DNA of 64,000 bases from Bryoerythrophyllum caledonicum (GCA_963971425.1 OZ020514.1:27144602-27208601); one strand, 5' to 3'; shown: positions 32,800 through 45,590, counted from the stretch's first letter. The notes: a model not told the origin generated them from the letters alone. Program-made: numbers and translations.

Positions 32800-33085
32800 G
32801 GGCAGTTCGCGGTCAATCCGCAGGCGGTCCGCGGCCAGTTCGTAGTCAATCCACAGGCAATCCGCGACCAGTCCGCGGGAAGTTCGCGGCCAGTCCGCGG
32901 CCAGTCCGCAGCGAGTCCGCGGCCAGTCCGCAGCTTGTCCGCGCCATGTCCGCGGCCATTCCACGGTCAGTCCGCGGCCATTCCCCTTTCAGTCCACGGT
33001 CATTACCCTTTGAGTCCGCGGCCATTCCACATTCAGTCCGCGGCCATTCCGCAGGCAGTCCGCGGGTTGTCTGCAGCCATTCTGC
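32800..33085. repeat. TCCGCGG-rich subterminal block, left
   Basis: The motif (A/G)GTCCGCGGCC recurs about every 10-20 bp. This looks like the dense subterminal repeats to which hAT transposases bind (known for Ac/Ds-type elements; binding here is inferred). Confidence 0.8.
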
Positions 33086-33089
33086 ATAC

Positions 33090-34755
33090 CCCCTCACCTT
33101 TGAGCGGACATAGCGCACGGAGTTCCTGCTCAAATCTTACGTTTGAGGACATTTAAAACATCTACGTTTCACGAGAATGTCGAAAATGTCCTCACAGTTG
33201 ACATTTGAGCCGGTAACCAAGGTGATGTGGCCTCCTGTCCGCGGGCAGTCCGCGGGCTGTCCGCAGCCATTCCGCGTATTCCCTCACCTTTGCGCGGACA
33301 TAGCGCACAAAGTTCTTGCTCAAACCTTACGTTTGAGGACATTTTAGACATCTACGTTTCACAAGCATGTTGAAAATGGCCTCACACTAGACATTTGAGT
33401 AAGTAATCAAGCTAATATGGCCTCTTGTCCGCGGGCAGTCCGTGGGCTGTCCGCAGCCATGCCGCGTACCCCCTCACCTCTGCGCAGACATAGCGCACGG
33501 AGTTCTTGCTCAAATCTTACGTTTGAGGACATTTTGGACATCTAAGTTTTAGGAGGATGTTGAAAATGTCCTTACAAATGACATTTGAGCAAGTAACCAA
33601 GGTGATATGGCCTCTTGTCCACGGGCAGTCCGCGGGCTATCCGCAGCCATTCCACGTACCCCCTCATCTTTGAGCCGACATAGCGCACGGAGTTCCTGCT
33701 CAAATCTTACGTTTGAGGACATTTAGGACATCTATGTTTCACGAGAATGTCAAAATTGTCCTTGAAAGTGTATTTTAAATTGAGTATCCGGGTTGTAATA
33801 GCTAGACTCGTTGTCCACAACTCTATTGGACCCCATCCAACTCCTTCTATTTCGGAGGTTGTGGCGGAATAATTATTCCTTCATTGTTTCTTGTGAAGTC
33901 ACTTTTGGCATCAACATTTAATAAGAATGTTAAGAACGTCTTTCTTTATATGATTTGAATAAAATGTGAGGTTGCTAGAGCCTCCTAAATGTGGCCATAT
34001 TCTCCCACCCTACTTCTACTATCTATCCAACTTTGAGACCTTCTCCCTCTTCCTCATTCCTCCCTCTTATTCCCTCTTACTCCCACTTCGTCTCTTGCCC
34101 TCTCCTTCCCTCCTACTCCGTCTCCCTCTCCTTCCCCCCCCTCCTTCCACTCCCTTTCCCTCCTTGTTTGCTCTCCATCTTCCTACCCCTGTCTCTTTTG
34201 TTATTTCTTTCTCAATATCTTTCTTTTCTTGTTTTTTTCTTAAATTCATTTCTTTGTGGATATGAATATTTTCAACTTAGACTTCATGATTTTGTTTTTT
34301 GAATAAACAAGTATCTCTTTTCTAAATTTCATCCTTATTGAAATCCTTCTTGCTCTATTCTTTTCATGTGTTTTTATTCTTAGTTAATAGCTTGGTGTTT
34401 TATTTTTTTGTTTAAAATGGTTAAATGCTCAATCATTGACTCTAGTGTTTCACGATAGGCTTCTTCTATGGAGTATGTTCTTTAAAATACCCATATGGCA
34501 TTCAAATTTAGTTCTACCAACCAATTAGTTTGAAGCAACTTTATGGTTGGTACAACCTTCCAAAGATAATTTGTGAAATCCTTGCAATCATTAGTCTTTA
34601 TGAAGCTCCCTTTTTACCCATATGAATCATGTAAGATCCATCTTTGGCATTAATAGTTTGTATGGATATCCAATTTGTCTTTTCATGTAGCATTTGGTTC
34701 CATATGGAAGCTCTTTGGGGTCCCAAAGCATAAACCCTTCTTCCTCCTTCTTCCT
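33090..34755 (+). repeat. Inverted arm, left
   Basis: Collinear with 38975-40640 on the other strand: paired positions add up to 73730 at every point I checked from 33141 to 34684, which means no insertions or deletions. The translations of 33169-33351, 33966-34265 and 33991-34302 are identical to their partners. The C/T-rich stretch 34020-34220 (complement G/A-rich) lies in the arm. Confidence 0.95.
33120..33765 (+). repeat. 190-bp tandem repeats in the left arm
   Basis: About four units of about 190 bp, each with GCTCAAATCTTACGTTTGAG, ACATCTACGTTTCACGAG and TCCGCGGGCAGTCCGCGGG. The units differ from one another by several percent yet match their partners in the other arm. Confidence 0.9.
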
Positions 34756-35934
34756 AATTCTTTTAATGGCAATTTTTGGAGTGGGATCATTCCTTTCCGC
34801 GCTGTCTTTCCTCTTCTGGTCTCACTCTTTTTTCCTTTCATTCTCCATAGTCTCTCTCTCTTCTTGTATAATTTTTTTTTTTTGAAAAATTGTCCTTCTC
34901 TTTCATTATTCTCTTTAATTATCTTTTATTGTTGATTTGACATCATTTTTGGATTTTCTCATATTTTAATAATAATTCTACCACTCAATTTAGAAAGTAT
35001 TTAATCTTTTTCTTAGATCCCATGTAGGCTTTCAAATTTCCTTTATAAAAATTGTGTTTGCTTTTTAATTTGATGTTTATATATATTTTTCTTTCCTATT
35101 GCCCCTCAATGAATAACTTATTTTCTTTGAAAAGTTGTCCTACTTCCTCCCTCCTTCTTCCTCAGTATTTCTATTTAACTTTTAGTTTTGGTCTTTCAAG
35201 TGGCCCTATTCTTAGTAAGTATTTTTTGTGCTATAGAAAAATAAATAAACACGTCATTGAAAGTGCCCTTGGAGCTCAATTGATCGGACTAAATAACATC
35301 AATTATTATTAATGGAGAGATTGATGATGAGCTTTGGTAATTAATGCATTATTTCTAAGTCCAACTAGTTTGCAGCGCCACATTATCATTAAGGATTTCT
35401 AATTTGTCTCTCTTTTATAAAGATTTGTTCCTCCTTATAAAAAATTTCCCCTCTCTAATTTGCATTATTGTTAAGCTCAATGAATTTGAATCGCCATGTC
35501 AGCGGGGCTCTCTATTCCTCTTTTAAGTCATTGTCCCTCTCTGAACCTCTCTCCATTGATTCTCTAATTTTTGTTTTTGAAAAAGGAATTCCATATCTCC
35601 TTCCGTTTCCCTCTCTATGTCTTGTTTTATTTTTATTTTAAAGTCTTTGTTGCCCTTTATTTAATTAATTATACACTATTAAGAAAATTCTTTTCCTTTA
35701 ATTCCTTATAGGATTTCCTCCTTACTTTTATGATTCATTCCTTCCTCCCTCCCACTTCTATTATGTTTTAAAATTCTAATTTAGATTATTCCTCTCTTCT
35801 CTCAAACTATCTTTTGTAATTGAGATTATTCCTCACCCACTCTCTTCCCTACTTTAATTCAAACTGTCTCTCAACGACTCTGTTTCATCTCTTCCCCCTC
35901 TCCATAGCCCTTAAATTTCCAAGGTTTGTTTACA

Positions 35935-36600
35935 CCAAAAACACTTCAGAACTACTCGATCTAGTGCAATGAGTAAGGAAGAAAAGAGAACCTCTTATTT
36001 TTAATTCTAACCGTAGAATATTAATTAACCTCAATTAAAACTTGTTAAGTAACATACTCAAAATATTTCATACTCATTGACAGCAGATGTTGAAAGATTA
36101 TGGTGCTTGGAATAGAGAAAACAATTCCTTTTCTTCCCTAAATTGAGTAGCAAGATTAGCAAGACCTTAACGCCACATAGTGTCAAATCTTTGCACACGC
36201 AAGGTCTAAGTTCAATATCATCATATCTAGTATGATATTAGTTACTCATAATCCAAATTCGAGAGGTAGAAACGGAGTGAAGCATATTCAAAACAATTAT
36301 GCAAGGAGTGGAGGTTCAAAAATTGCCAAGCCACTTTATAATGTTTTTTGATCTATTATCTTCTAGGAAAAGAATCTAAACGGTCAATAAGAAGGTTACA
36401 CCACATCTTCTAGTTGAAAAATAAAATGTAAGAAATATGAATATTTATAAGTTTATGTGGAAAAGAATAAATGCTTTTGGTAGCTTGCCCAATCATGTGA
36501 AACTATGAAAGAAATGCACATCCATCCTACATAGCATAGGACACGTAGTTTAAAATTTTGGTTTCCCTTTTGCACATTTGATTTTAACTAAAAATTAAAT
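35935..36600 (+). repeat. Dispersed repeat R3, copy 1
   Basis: Shares ordered blocks with 37740-38670 and 46020-46740: ACTTCAGAACT...CTAGTGCAATG near the start, an ACTTGTTAAGTAACATACTCA block, and GGAGGTTCAAAAATTGCCAA. Non-coding, diverged. Confidence 0.75.
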
Positions 36601-37739
36601 AAAAATGAAATTTTTCTAGGATACCCCCTACTACCTAGTCTTCCTTCTCCAACTTTATAATAATGGTTCAATACTTATGTAATACTAAGTCCACTTTTGA
36701 TTTTAAATTCTCTCATAAAATTCCACCAATAACCTTCAAAGAATACAAGGCATTACAAATCTTAAATGATTTATTAGCAAAGAAAAATCAAAACTTCTAT
36801 CTCGAAAGTATAAAAAAATTTACCTACCTCTTCAATTAAATTAGCCAAAATCTAATTGGAGATTTGAGAACATATACATCATTTAGAGTTTCAATAGAAT
36901 TTGCAGTATATCAAAATTCATAATCTTATTTTAAACCATTGTCATGCACCACCACATCGTGTGCAGATAACATCGTGCCACATGAGCAGTCGCACACCCC
37001 TGGACAAAACCCGGGACCAACAGTGTCCAAATCTAACACCCCTGTCCCCACGAACAATAAAACAATAGGTCATACTATAAAGCAAACACTATCAACAACT
37101 AAGACTCGGGAAAAAAAATTTAGAGTCTATAATTACCAATACTTTCATGTAGTAAGCGGTCCACGAACCTCTGTACTAATAAATAAGTAGAAAACACTTA
37201 TATATTACAACATAGTCAAGTCCATGCCATTCTTAATGAATTATTGCATGATAATAATGGAGCTAGCAGTGTGTGCACACACACCCTCACTTCGTTATGT
37301 GGGAGACTCAATTTGTGAAGGATAAGTCTCACAACAACATCTACAAAGGTCATTTGTGATCCAAGTCCCAAATGAGGTATTCAAAAGACACCATCATTAA
37401 CCTAAAGCCACTTGGCACTAAAACTAACCCTAATATCTAATTAGAGTTAATTTTAATGCCTTGCCACAACAAGAGAACATATTACTATGTTAGGTGGTTT
37501 CTAACACTTAAACCACCTCTGCAAACTCTATTGTGCGCCAATCTGTACACCATAGCAATTGAAATGATTTCTTTGTTTCCATTTGGAACAAAATTAAAAC
37601 AAGCAACCAACACCTTTAAGCTCTAAAACTTTGAACAACCATACATATGCAAGCAATTCAAAAGAATTATTTTGGTCTAAATGCCTTGCATACAAAATCA
37701 AATCAACATATTTTAGATTAACCTCTAAAGGCCCAAGGC

Positions 37740-38670
37740 ATTTTTGCACCAAAACACTTCAAAATTGCTCGGTTCTAGTATAATGCCTAAGAAGGGAGAC
37801 AAAAACTTTTTATTTCTACATCCAACCATAGGATCTCAATAATGACTTCCTTATTGATGTCCCCACAAAAATTCATAAACTTCAACCGCACGGATTGAAA
37901 GATTATAGTGTTTGAAGTAAAGCAAATAGTTCATTTTCTTCCCTGCATTTCGTGGATCAACAGACTTTGGCTTCACTTGGTATCAAATTTTTGCACTACA
38001 TAAGGTCTAAATCCATTACTATTGTATTTAAGATGATGTTAGTTCCTTATACACAAATTTTTAGAGGTAGAAAAAGGGTGTAGCTTATTCAAGTCAACTG
38101 TGCTAGTAGTGGAGGTTCAAAAACTGCCAATTTTAGTTTTTTAGTTTTAGTTTTTTAGAAACTTTACATGTTTCAGAAATGATCCAAACGGTCAATATGA
38201 AGGTCTGCACCACATATTGTTGTGGAAAAAATCAAAAGTGAAAAAAAATAAAATCTCTAAGTTTTATGTGGAAAGAATTTTTTTTTTGTAAATTGCCCGA
38301 CAATGTGAGGCAATATGTGGAAATCTTTGACTTGGGTTCATGCGCTATTTTCCACTCAAGACAAGGTTTTTTTTTTGAAAATATGAAAGGAAATAATATT
38401 ATTTGCTAGTATTGAAAATCTTACATTCAATAGACTATACGAGCAAAAGGTTTTGGAGGTGCCCGATGTGCCTGCTCTCCTCGTTTGAAATTCAAATTGC
38501 TATAACTTTTTTAATGACATCGGATTTAAAAAAAATCATTTTCCCACATGAATTTTAGTTATGCCCTTCTACAATCATTTTTTTTGTAGTTAGAAATTGA
38601 CACCATTGGAACCTAACCAAATTTTCAAATTGTCATTTTGTGACACTTGGGCTTTAAGGGGTTTAAAAAC
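37740..38670 (+). repeat. Dispersed repeat R3, copy 2
   Basis: Longest match is to 46020-46740, extending through the ATAACTTT...CGGATTT block and AAATTGACAC to the GGGGTTT end. It lies inside the hAT element. Confidence 0.75.
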
Positions 38671-38974
38671 ACAAAAGTATGAAAAGCTCAAAAAGTATAT
38701 AATCATTGATTTGTTGATAAAACATGGATTTTTTTAAATGCAAAAATTTAAAGTTGAATTGCCACAAAATATAAAATATTTCCCTATCCACAAACATTGT
38801 CATGTTTTTTTATAATATGCAATGTATATAATATATTTCAATCAAACGACAACTTTTTTAATAACTTATTTGTATGTAAATCAATTTCTTTAATTTCCTT
38901 GAATTTGAACCAAACGCTTGCTGAAATATAACATTCTTCATAGACTTTTTCAACTACAAACCGTGAAGAGAATT

Positions 38975-40640
38975 AGGGAGGTGTAGGAAGAAGGGTTGGT
39001 GTTTTGGGACCCCAAAGAGCTTCCATATGGAACCAAATGCTACATGAAAAGACAAATTGGATATCCATACAAACTATTAATGCCAAAGATGGATCTTACA
39101 TGATTCATATGGGTAAAAAGGGAGCTTCATAAAGACTAATGATTGCAAGGATTTCACAAATTATCTTTGGAAGGTTGTACCAACCATAAAGTTGCTTCAA
39201 ACTAATTGGTTGGTAGAACTAAATTTGAATGCCATATGGGTATTTTAAAGAACATACTCCATAGAAGAAGCCTACCGTGAAACACTAGAGTCAATGATTG
39301 AGCATTTAACCATTTTAAACAAAAAAATAAAACACCAAGCTATTAACTAAGAATAAAAACACATGAAAAGAATAGAGCAAGAAGGATTTCAATAAGGATG
39401 AAATTTAGAAAAGAGATACTTGTTTATTCAAAAAACAAAATCATGAAGTCTAAGTTGAAAATATTCATATCCACAAAGAAATGAATTTAAGAAAAAAACA
39501 AGAAAAGAAAGATATTGAGAAAGAAATAACAAAAGAGACAGGGGTAGGAAGATGGAGAGCAAACAAGGAGGGAAAGGGAGTGGAAGGAGGGGGGGGAAGG
39601 AGAGGGAGACGGAGTAGGAGGGAAGGAGAGGGCAAGAGACGAAGTGGGAGTAAGAGGGAATAAGAGGGAGGAATGAGGAAGAGGGAGAAGGTCTCAAAGT
39701 TGGATAGATAGTAGAAGTAGGGTGGGAGAATATGGCCACATTTAGGAGGCTCTAGCAACCTCACATTTTATTCAAATCATATAAAGAAAGACGTTCTTAA
39801 CATTCTTATTAAATGTTGATGCCAAAAGTGACTTCACAAGAAACAATGAAGGAATAATTATTCCGCCACAACCTCCGAAATAGAAGGAGTTGGATGGGGT
39901 CCAATAGAGTTGTGGACAACGAGTCTAGCTATTACAACCCGGATACTCAATTTAAAATACACTTTCAAGGACAATTTTGACATTCTCGTGAAACATAGAT
40001 GTCCTAAATGTCCTCAAACGTAAGATTTGAGCAGGAACTCCGTGCGCTATGTCGGCTCAAAGGTGAGGGGGTACGCGGAATGGCTGTGGATAGCCCGCGG
40101 ACTGCCCGTGGACAAGAGGCCATATCACCTTGGTTACTTGCTCAAATGTCATTTGTAAGGACATTTTCAACATCCTCCTAAAACTTAGATGTCCAAAATG
40201 TCCTCAAACGTAAGATTTGAGCAAGAACTCCGTGCGCTATGTCTGCGCAGAGGTGAGGGGGTACGCGGCATGGCTGCGGACAGCCCACGGACTGCCCGCG
40301 GACAAGAGGCCATATTAGCTTGATTACTTACTCAAATGTCTAGTGTGAGGCCATTTTCAACATGCTTGTGAAACGTAGATGTCTAAAATGTCCTCAAACG
40401 TAAGGTTTGAGCAAGAACTTTGTGCGCTATGTCCGCGCAAAGGTGAGGGAATACGCGGAATGGCTGCGGACAGCCCGCGGACTGCCCGCGGACAGGAGGC
40501 CACATCACCTTGGTTACCGGCTCAAATGTCAACTGTGAGGACATTTTCGACATTCTCGTGAAACGTAGATGTTTTAAATGTCCTCAAACGTAAGATTTGA
40601 GCAGGAACTCCGTGCGCTATGTCCGCTCAAAGGTGAGGGG
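38975..40640 (-). repeat. Inverted arm, right
   Basis: Partner of 33090-34755, essentially identical. At the inner edge the match fades between 38955 and 38990. At the outer side it continues with mismatches into one additional 190-bp unit that the left side lacks. Confidence 0.95.
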
Positions 40641-40840
40641 GTACGCGGAATGGCTGCGGACAGCCCGCAGACTGCCCGCGGACAGGAGGCCATATCACCT
40701 TGGTCACTTGCTCAAATGTCAATTTTGAGGACATTTTTGACAGCCTCGTGAAATGTAGATGTTGGAAATGTCTTCAAATGTAAAATTTGAGCAAGAACTC
40801 CGTGCGCTATGTCCGCGCAAAGGTGAGGGGGTACGCGGAT
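39960..40840 (-). repeat. 190-bp tandem repeats in the right arm
   Basis: About five units of the same repeat in opposite orientation. The outermost one (about 40640-40840) has no counterpart at the left. Confidence 0.9.
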
Positions 40841-41110
40841 TGGCTGCGGACAGCCCGCGGACTGACCGCGGAATGGCCACGGACTGGCCGTGGAATGGCT
40901 GCGGATTAACCGCGGATTGACCGCGGACTGAACGCGGACTGAACGTGGAATGGCCGCGGACTAGCCGCAGACTGGCCCCGGACTCGTTTAGGACTGCCCG
41001 CGGACTGACTGCGGACTGATCGCAGACTAGCCACGGACTAAACGCGGACATGACCGCGGAATGGCTGCGGACATGGCGCGGACAAGCCGCGGAAAGCCTT
41101 TGAAAACGGA
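40840..41110. repeat. CCGCGGA-rich subterminal block, right
   Basis: Inverted counterpart of 32800-33085 with the same motif, but not aligned base by base, so the two blocks have rearranged independently. Confidence 0.8.
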
Positions 41111-41389
41111 TTGAGGCGCGGATTGGTGCGGACACATGCTGAAATTTACTGGGACATGAATTTATCGTAGTTGATGACATGTTTGCACATGTGGCATACA
41201 GATTCCTTTTTGTATCCAACGTGTCTGTCTTGAGGTAAATGTAAATATTGTGTTTTCTGATGTCAAAATGGCCGTGTCACAGTAAAGTCACGATCCGTCA
41301 CAATGTCATGCCGTCATTATGTCGTGACATCGTGACATTGTGACGAAAATTGTCCCTGTCACGACACAATAGACAACCCTGGTGTACAG

Positions 41390-42770
41390 TGGACAATATG
41401 GTCATGAGGCAATAATTTGTAGGTGGCTTATGTGACATTGCGTTGTCTAAGATTTTGTAAAGGTGAAATAGGTGCAAAAAACATCTTTTAATTTATGCAT
41501 ATTGTTAAAGCCTAGGGATGAGTTCAGTTGACTTGTAACTCTCATTTTTTATGTCCGCTATAAAATTGGATATTCAATTGAATGCAGAGGTTGAGCTCTA
41601 AAATATTGTGCTCATATTTTTGTAGTGCAGCACAATCCACCTTTGATTCACTAGTTTTTTTTCAGAAGCTTACATGCCACATTTAGACTAGGCAACATCT
41701 TTGGCGCAAATGATTTTCTTGACACTATAGAATTGGTAAATGCTTCAGCAGCACACTTAAAACTAAGAGTAAATGACCAAAAAATTGCACTAATGGGATA
41801 AACAGGGATTGTAGGAAGTGCGTACGCGTAATAATGTATTCTTCAGCGGTTGACACTAATAGAATAAGAAGAGAGGTTGAGTAACATTTAATACATTCAA
41901 AGAAAATTTAATAAGATGTTTGTGTGACATTGCTTGAATGCTTCAGTAGCGCACTTTGAAAGACAAGACGAGAATTGAGGTACACTGCTTTTCTAAGAGG
42001 CAAATGCTAAGTCCATATACGAAAAGAAAAGGACAAAAGGATGGCATTTTGACATACAACGGTAGTCATGATCTCTTGAGTCTCCACACGGTTTAGCAAA
42101 TGAATAGGATCCCTTAACGCCATCATACACTTGATGGGATACACATTCAACATCGCTTCATGCTATTATGTTCCTGACTTTAAAAAAACTCGGAAAAAAA
42201 TTTAAAAAAATACTAAAATAAAAAATGTCATCAAGAGCTCTCTCCACATGGCTTGCTTACTCTCCATGTGTTTTTTTATTTCAAAATAATCAATAAACGG
42301 ATGTTGCCACTTTAAATCTAAGTCTTTCAATAATACATTGATTCTTGTAGATATTACATTCATATCCTAGAAATAGTCAAAGTACGTCTAGAATTCCAAC
42401 ATTCTAAGAGACCAAAGGACTGCAAAATGAAGTGAGATGCCTCAACAAATTACACTGTTAAACAACCTGCACAATTTTGTATCAAATAAAACATGTTAAA
42501 TGAAGATAGTCCGTAGAAGAATGAAATACAATCCTGCCTGAAGTAGGCTTAGCTCAAGCAGCAACTTGCTACGACTTTGCTGAATGCTACAGCTTGCAAT
42601 ATTATCTATAGTAAAGAGCCTAGAGTGTTCGTGCATATTGTGAAAACAAGCTAGCTATGTTTAGTACCAACACCCACACATATTACAAATTCCTCTAGAC
42701 CAAATAAAAAGTTGTTGACTAGCAGATGAAAATGTAGAGCCTGCATAATACCATCCTAATTCTATAACAA
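41390..42770. other. Spacer right of the hAT element
   Basis: No gene or element end recognised. The AT-rich sequence contains only short open frames. Confidence 0.6.
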
Positions 42771-42774
42771 AGCA

Positions 42775-43400
42775 TCATGTTGAAGCAAGATCCACCTCCA
42801 TGGCGACAACATTGGCAATTTTGAGGATGTCGGAGTATTCTAAAGGTAGAGGTTCTGCTGTGAGAAGTACGTGAATAAGACTAACTGTTGATTCTACTAC
42901 CTTGCCGGCAACATCGGCTGCTACTACATTGCCGGCGACAATGCCCGTCACATCCTCGGTAACAACATCGCCGGTCACTACATCGCCAATCACTACATCG
43001 CGAGTTACTACATCGATCGTCACCACATCGCTAGTCACTACATTGCCAGCTCCTACATCACCGCCTACTACATTGTTGGTTACTACATCTTTGGATATTA
43101 ATCTAGGCTCACAAAAAATAGCATGGATTTGGTCGGACCAATCAAAGCCGAGTCCTTGCGGACATGCTTACAATGAGGGATACTCGAGTGATGAAATACA
43201 AAGTTTGAGTTTGGCATCTTACAACCTTATCTCGACACAACCTAGTGGAGGTGCCCATCCTTCCTTCTATAGTGCTGCGGCAACAGTCTCTCATGAGGCA
43301 TTGTCAATCTTCAAGCCCCATTGGCCCATCCATCCTCTAGTAGGCATAACATTGCAGCCGGGACAACAAAGATGCTCGCCTAGCACAACCTGAAACATAC
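42775..43400 (-). pseudogene. Possible 3' coding part with pentapeptide repeat
   Basis: A minus frame reads into a DVVTG-type pentapeptide repeat and ends YSDILKIANVVAMEVD and stop at 42775. A plus frame over the same bases is also open (42902-43393, TSPVT repeats), since the underlying repeat is 15 bp. I cannot decide which strand, if either, is coding. The minus strand is favoured because it lies downstream of the spliced gene at 43804-44932. Confidence 0.3.
42915..43100. repeat. 15-bp minisatellite (ACTACATCGCCGGTC)
   Basis: About twelve units of 15 bp with point variation. As a multiple of three it leaves long frames open on both strands. Confidence 0.9.
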
Positions 43401-43803
43401 AAAATGGATAAAGCAAACATCCGCAAGGGAGGTTTGCTAGAGCCATCTCTGCCAAGTAGCATCCGCAAAAGACTCATGGGAGAGATTATTTTAGAGGTAA
43501 AACTCTCTCACAGTTCACACGAAAGGCAGTAAAAAACCATTGAAGACGAATATAACTCTCTTGAACAATCATGACGTCAATTTTGGCACCAAGGTCACCG
43601 ATGGAATCCTACAGTAGAGACATTTCGGTGCGCAGCCCTCCAACATCAGTCCAATGCTTGATTTCAGATAACATAGCTGTCAATGCGGCCAACACAGCAG
43701 CGACACCCTCCATCACAAAGCGCAAGCAAGCATTAACCATTTTTTTACACCGCTCGTCGAAGACCATGCCTTGCTTCGAGCGTTGGATATTTGCAAACTC
43801 CTC

Positions 43804-44932
43804 CTACTTTGCTTCCTCACCACGCGTCAACTCGTGATGTCTCTTCTCTCGCTTTGCCAACTCCATCTCTGCATGTTGTAGCCGTGATTTGATGTGGTGT
43901 ACATCTGCTTCTATCTCCTCACGTTTCTTGATGAATGTTACTGTCCCTTTCAGTCGTGATTCCCGGAGTGGTGCTTTCGCCTTCGTCTTTGTACCGCGTG
44001 GTTGGCGCACGATAGATCCAATGCATTGTGTCCCTTGCTGCTCTTGTGTACTACTTGCGTCATTTTTTGCTAGTGTCAGGGCTCGAGACAGCAGATCACA
44101 AAACACATCTAGCATTGCCTGGATATGCTCATGCAAGCATAGAGGAGTAAGCTTTCTTGGATTGCTACTCGGATTTTTGACGCGGACCTGCATGAGCACC
44201 ATACATAATTAGAACACAAATAGTCAACAAGCAACAAAATTAGTAAAGGCGTGCTACAACGTTGCCAAATCGGTGAAGATATGTCACAGCGTTGTAAAAT
44301 CAATGAAGATGAGCTGCACCGGACCTGCATGAGCACCATGCATACTTTGAACACAAATATTCAGCAAGGAACAGAAAAAACACACACAAGATATTTACCT
44401 TCCCTAGCTCAGCGGTGCCTTCCGCCCTATTAATCTTCCATGACTTTTTCTCTTCAAGCATTAGTCCTCTTACAAACGCACTCCCGAATTCCCCATTGTC
44501 TGGGATTGTTCTGCCATATACACGTTGGTACATGCAAAGCGCCCGTGCGGTTGTTTCTTCGTCCATGTGTCGTATCGGATGTCGATACTTATTCTTGTTT
44601 AGAGGATAGGTGTCCACAATTGCCTCCTAAGAAAGACTATTTTCTTCCTTCAAACGCTTGAATGGAACCCCCTTCATGGAAAGGCCTCCTACCTCATGGA
44701 AGAACTCTACGTTGTAGCATGCATTTTCACCAAGGAGCAATGGGGCACGCTTGGTTAATTGGTTCCTAATGTTTGGTCCTAAATTGCTTAGGTCAAAAGG
44801 GTCGGCCCATATGCTTGGATTGAGGATGTGAGGAGAATGAGGAGTTGCATCACTATTGTCCCTAGAGATCTCGTCAACAACGTTTGCATGCGATGGAGAA
44901 ACCACCTTCGCTAATTTTCCACGTTTGCCCAT
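43804..44932 (-). CDS. Unknown gene with one phase-0 intron
   Basis: Exon 1 starts with ATG at 44930-44932 (MGKRGKLAKVV) and runs to 44399. Donor GTAAAT at 44398, acceptor CAG ending at 44188 and exon 2 from 44187 to the stop at 43804 keep the frame (phase 0). Exon 1 contains NLGPNIRNQLTKRAPLLLGE and RHPIRHMDEETTARALCMYQ. Exon 2 has a basic segment (RQPRGTKTKAKAPLRESRLK) and a C-terminal coiled-coil-like region. One in-frame stop near 44627 interrupts exon 1, so the locus may be a pseudogene or have another intron there. A second acceptor-like copy lies at 44325. I do not recognise the family; a transposon-associated gene is possible. Confidence 0.5.
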
Positions 44933-45171
44933 TCTAAAGGTAAGCAATATGCCACACGAGTTTGTGACACTGAAAGCATTCGAAACTACAGCAAATGGTG
45001 AGAAAGAATAGAGAATGGTGAGATAGAATAGGAAATGGTGAAACAAAATCAGTGAAGGTTGTTACGGAGTTAGTGAAGACTGCTACAGCAAATGGGACGT
45101 CGTGAGATTGAATGCAATGTGAGACTGTAAGCAATATACCACATCCAAATAAGACCTAGGTTTCCTTGAGT

Positions 45172-45590
45172 TTATTTAACAGACAACGTTAACTTTAAAG
45201 ATGTACGACAGAGCGTAGGCCAGGCCTTGTAAAAAATCGTTTTTTGACACACTACTTGTATTCTAAAAAAATTCTTAAAATGTACGTTGAGGTATGTTAA
45301 GTCAACACTATGTACTCTTTGATGTTGTGACTTGCTTAATGAACCGTAGTGGCTTAATATTTAGGATTCCAAAACCAAAATAAATTTGGTACACCAAAAA
45401 ACCTTAGGATTCAAAAGGACCATTCAAGGGTTTTGTTATTCATTACAGTCCCTTTCTAATGGTACCTAAATGCCCAAGCCTTATAAATTTTGTACTTTGG
45501 ATAAATGTGAACACATTCCAAGCTCATAGAGTTGCATCTTTTCATCCATTATGATTTTTGTGGATACTTGTGTTGTTTATGTATATGTTT
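45172..45590 (+). repeat. Inverted repeat IR-A, left copy
   Basis: Matches 48045-48422 in opposite orientation, for example ACGTTGAGGTATG, GTCAACACTATGTACTC, GGTACACCAAAAAA and GGATAAATGTGAACACATTC. The copies are roughly 85% identical by eye. No target duplication could be assigned. Confidence 0.85.

Larger units (their letters stand above)
34756..38974. other. AT-rich centre of the hAT element
   Basis: No convincing coding sequence. It contains two copies of a dispersed repeat (35935-36600 and 37740-38670) and T-rich stretches. The hairpin-forming capacity of the whole element comes from the arms outside this region. Confidence 0.7.
32526..41381. mobile_element. hAT-type element with giant inverted arms (8856 bp)
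   Basis: Flanked by a perfect 8-bp duplication GTGTACAG at 32518-32525 and 41382-41389. Both ends begin CAGGGTTGTCTAT (right end read on the complement), followed by GTGAC-rich subterminal sequence. Eight-bp duplications with CAGGG-type ends are diagnostic of the hAT superfamily. Inside are CCGCGG-rich blocks, 190-bp tandem repeats and two inverted arms of about 1.65 kb; the 4.2 kb centre is AT-rich. No transposase-like ORF is found, so it is non-autonomous. Confidence 0.9.

Noticed and set aside
33966-34302. Hydrophobic ORF pair in the hAT arms as a gene
   Set aside because: The stretch is a C/T-rich tract, both frames are open because of composition, and it occurs identically in both arms as part of the inverted repeat.
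32526-41381. Giant inverted repeat as an assembly error
   Set aside because: The exact 8-bp duplication, matching terminal inverted repeats and a differing repeat number in the two arms argue for a real element, though long reads should confirm it.
42902-43393. Thr/Ser/Val-rich plus-strand ORF as a mucin-like secreted protein
   Set aside because: It is generated by a 15-bp minisatellite and the opposite strand is equally open; there is no signal peptide.
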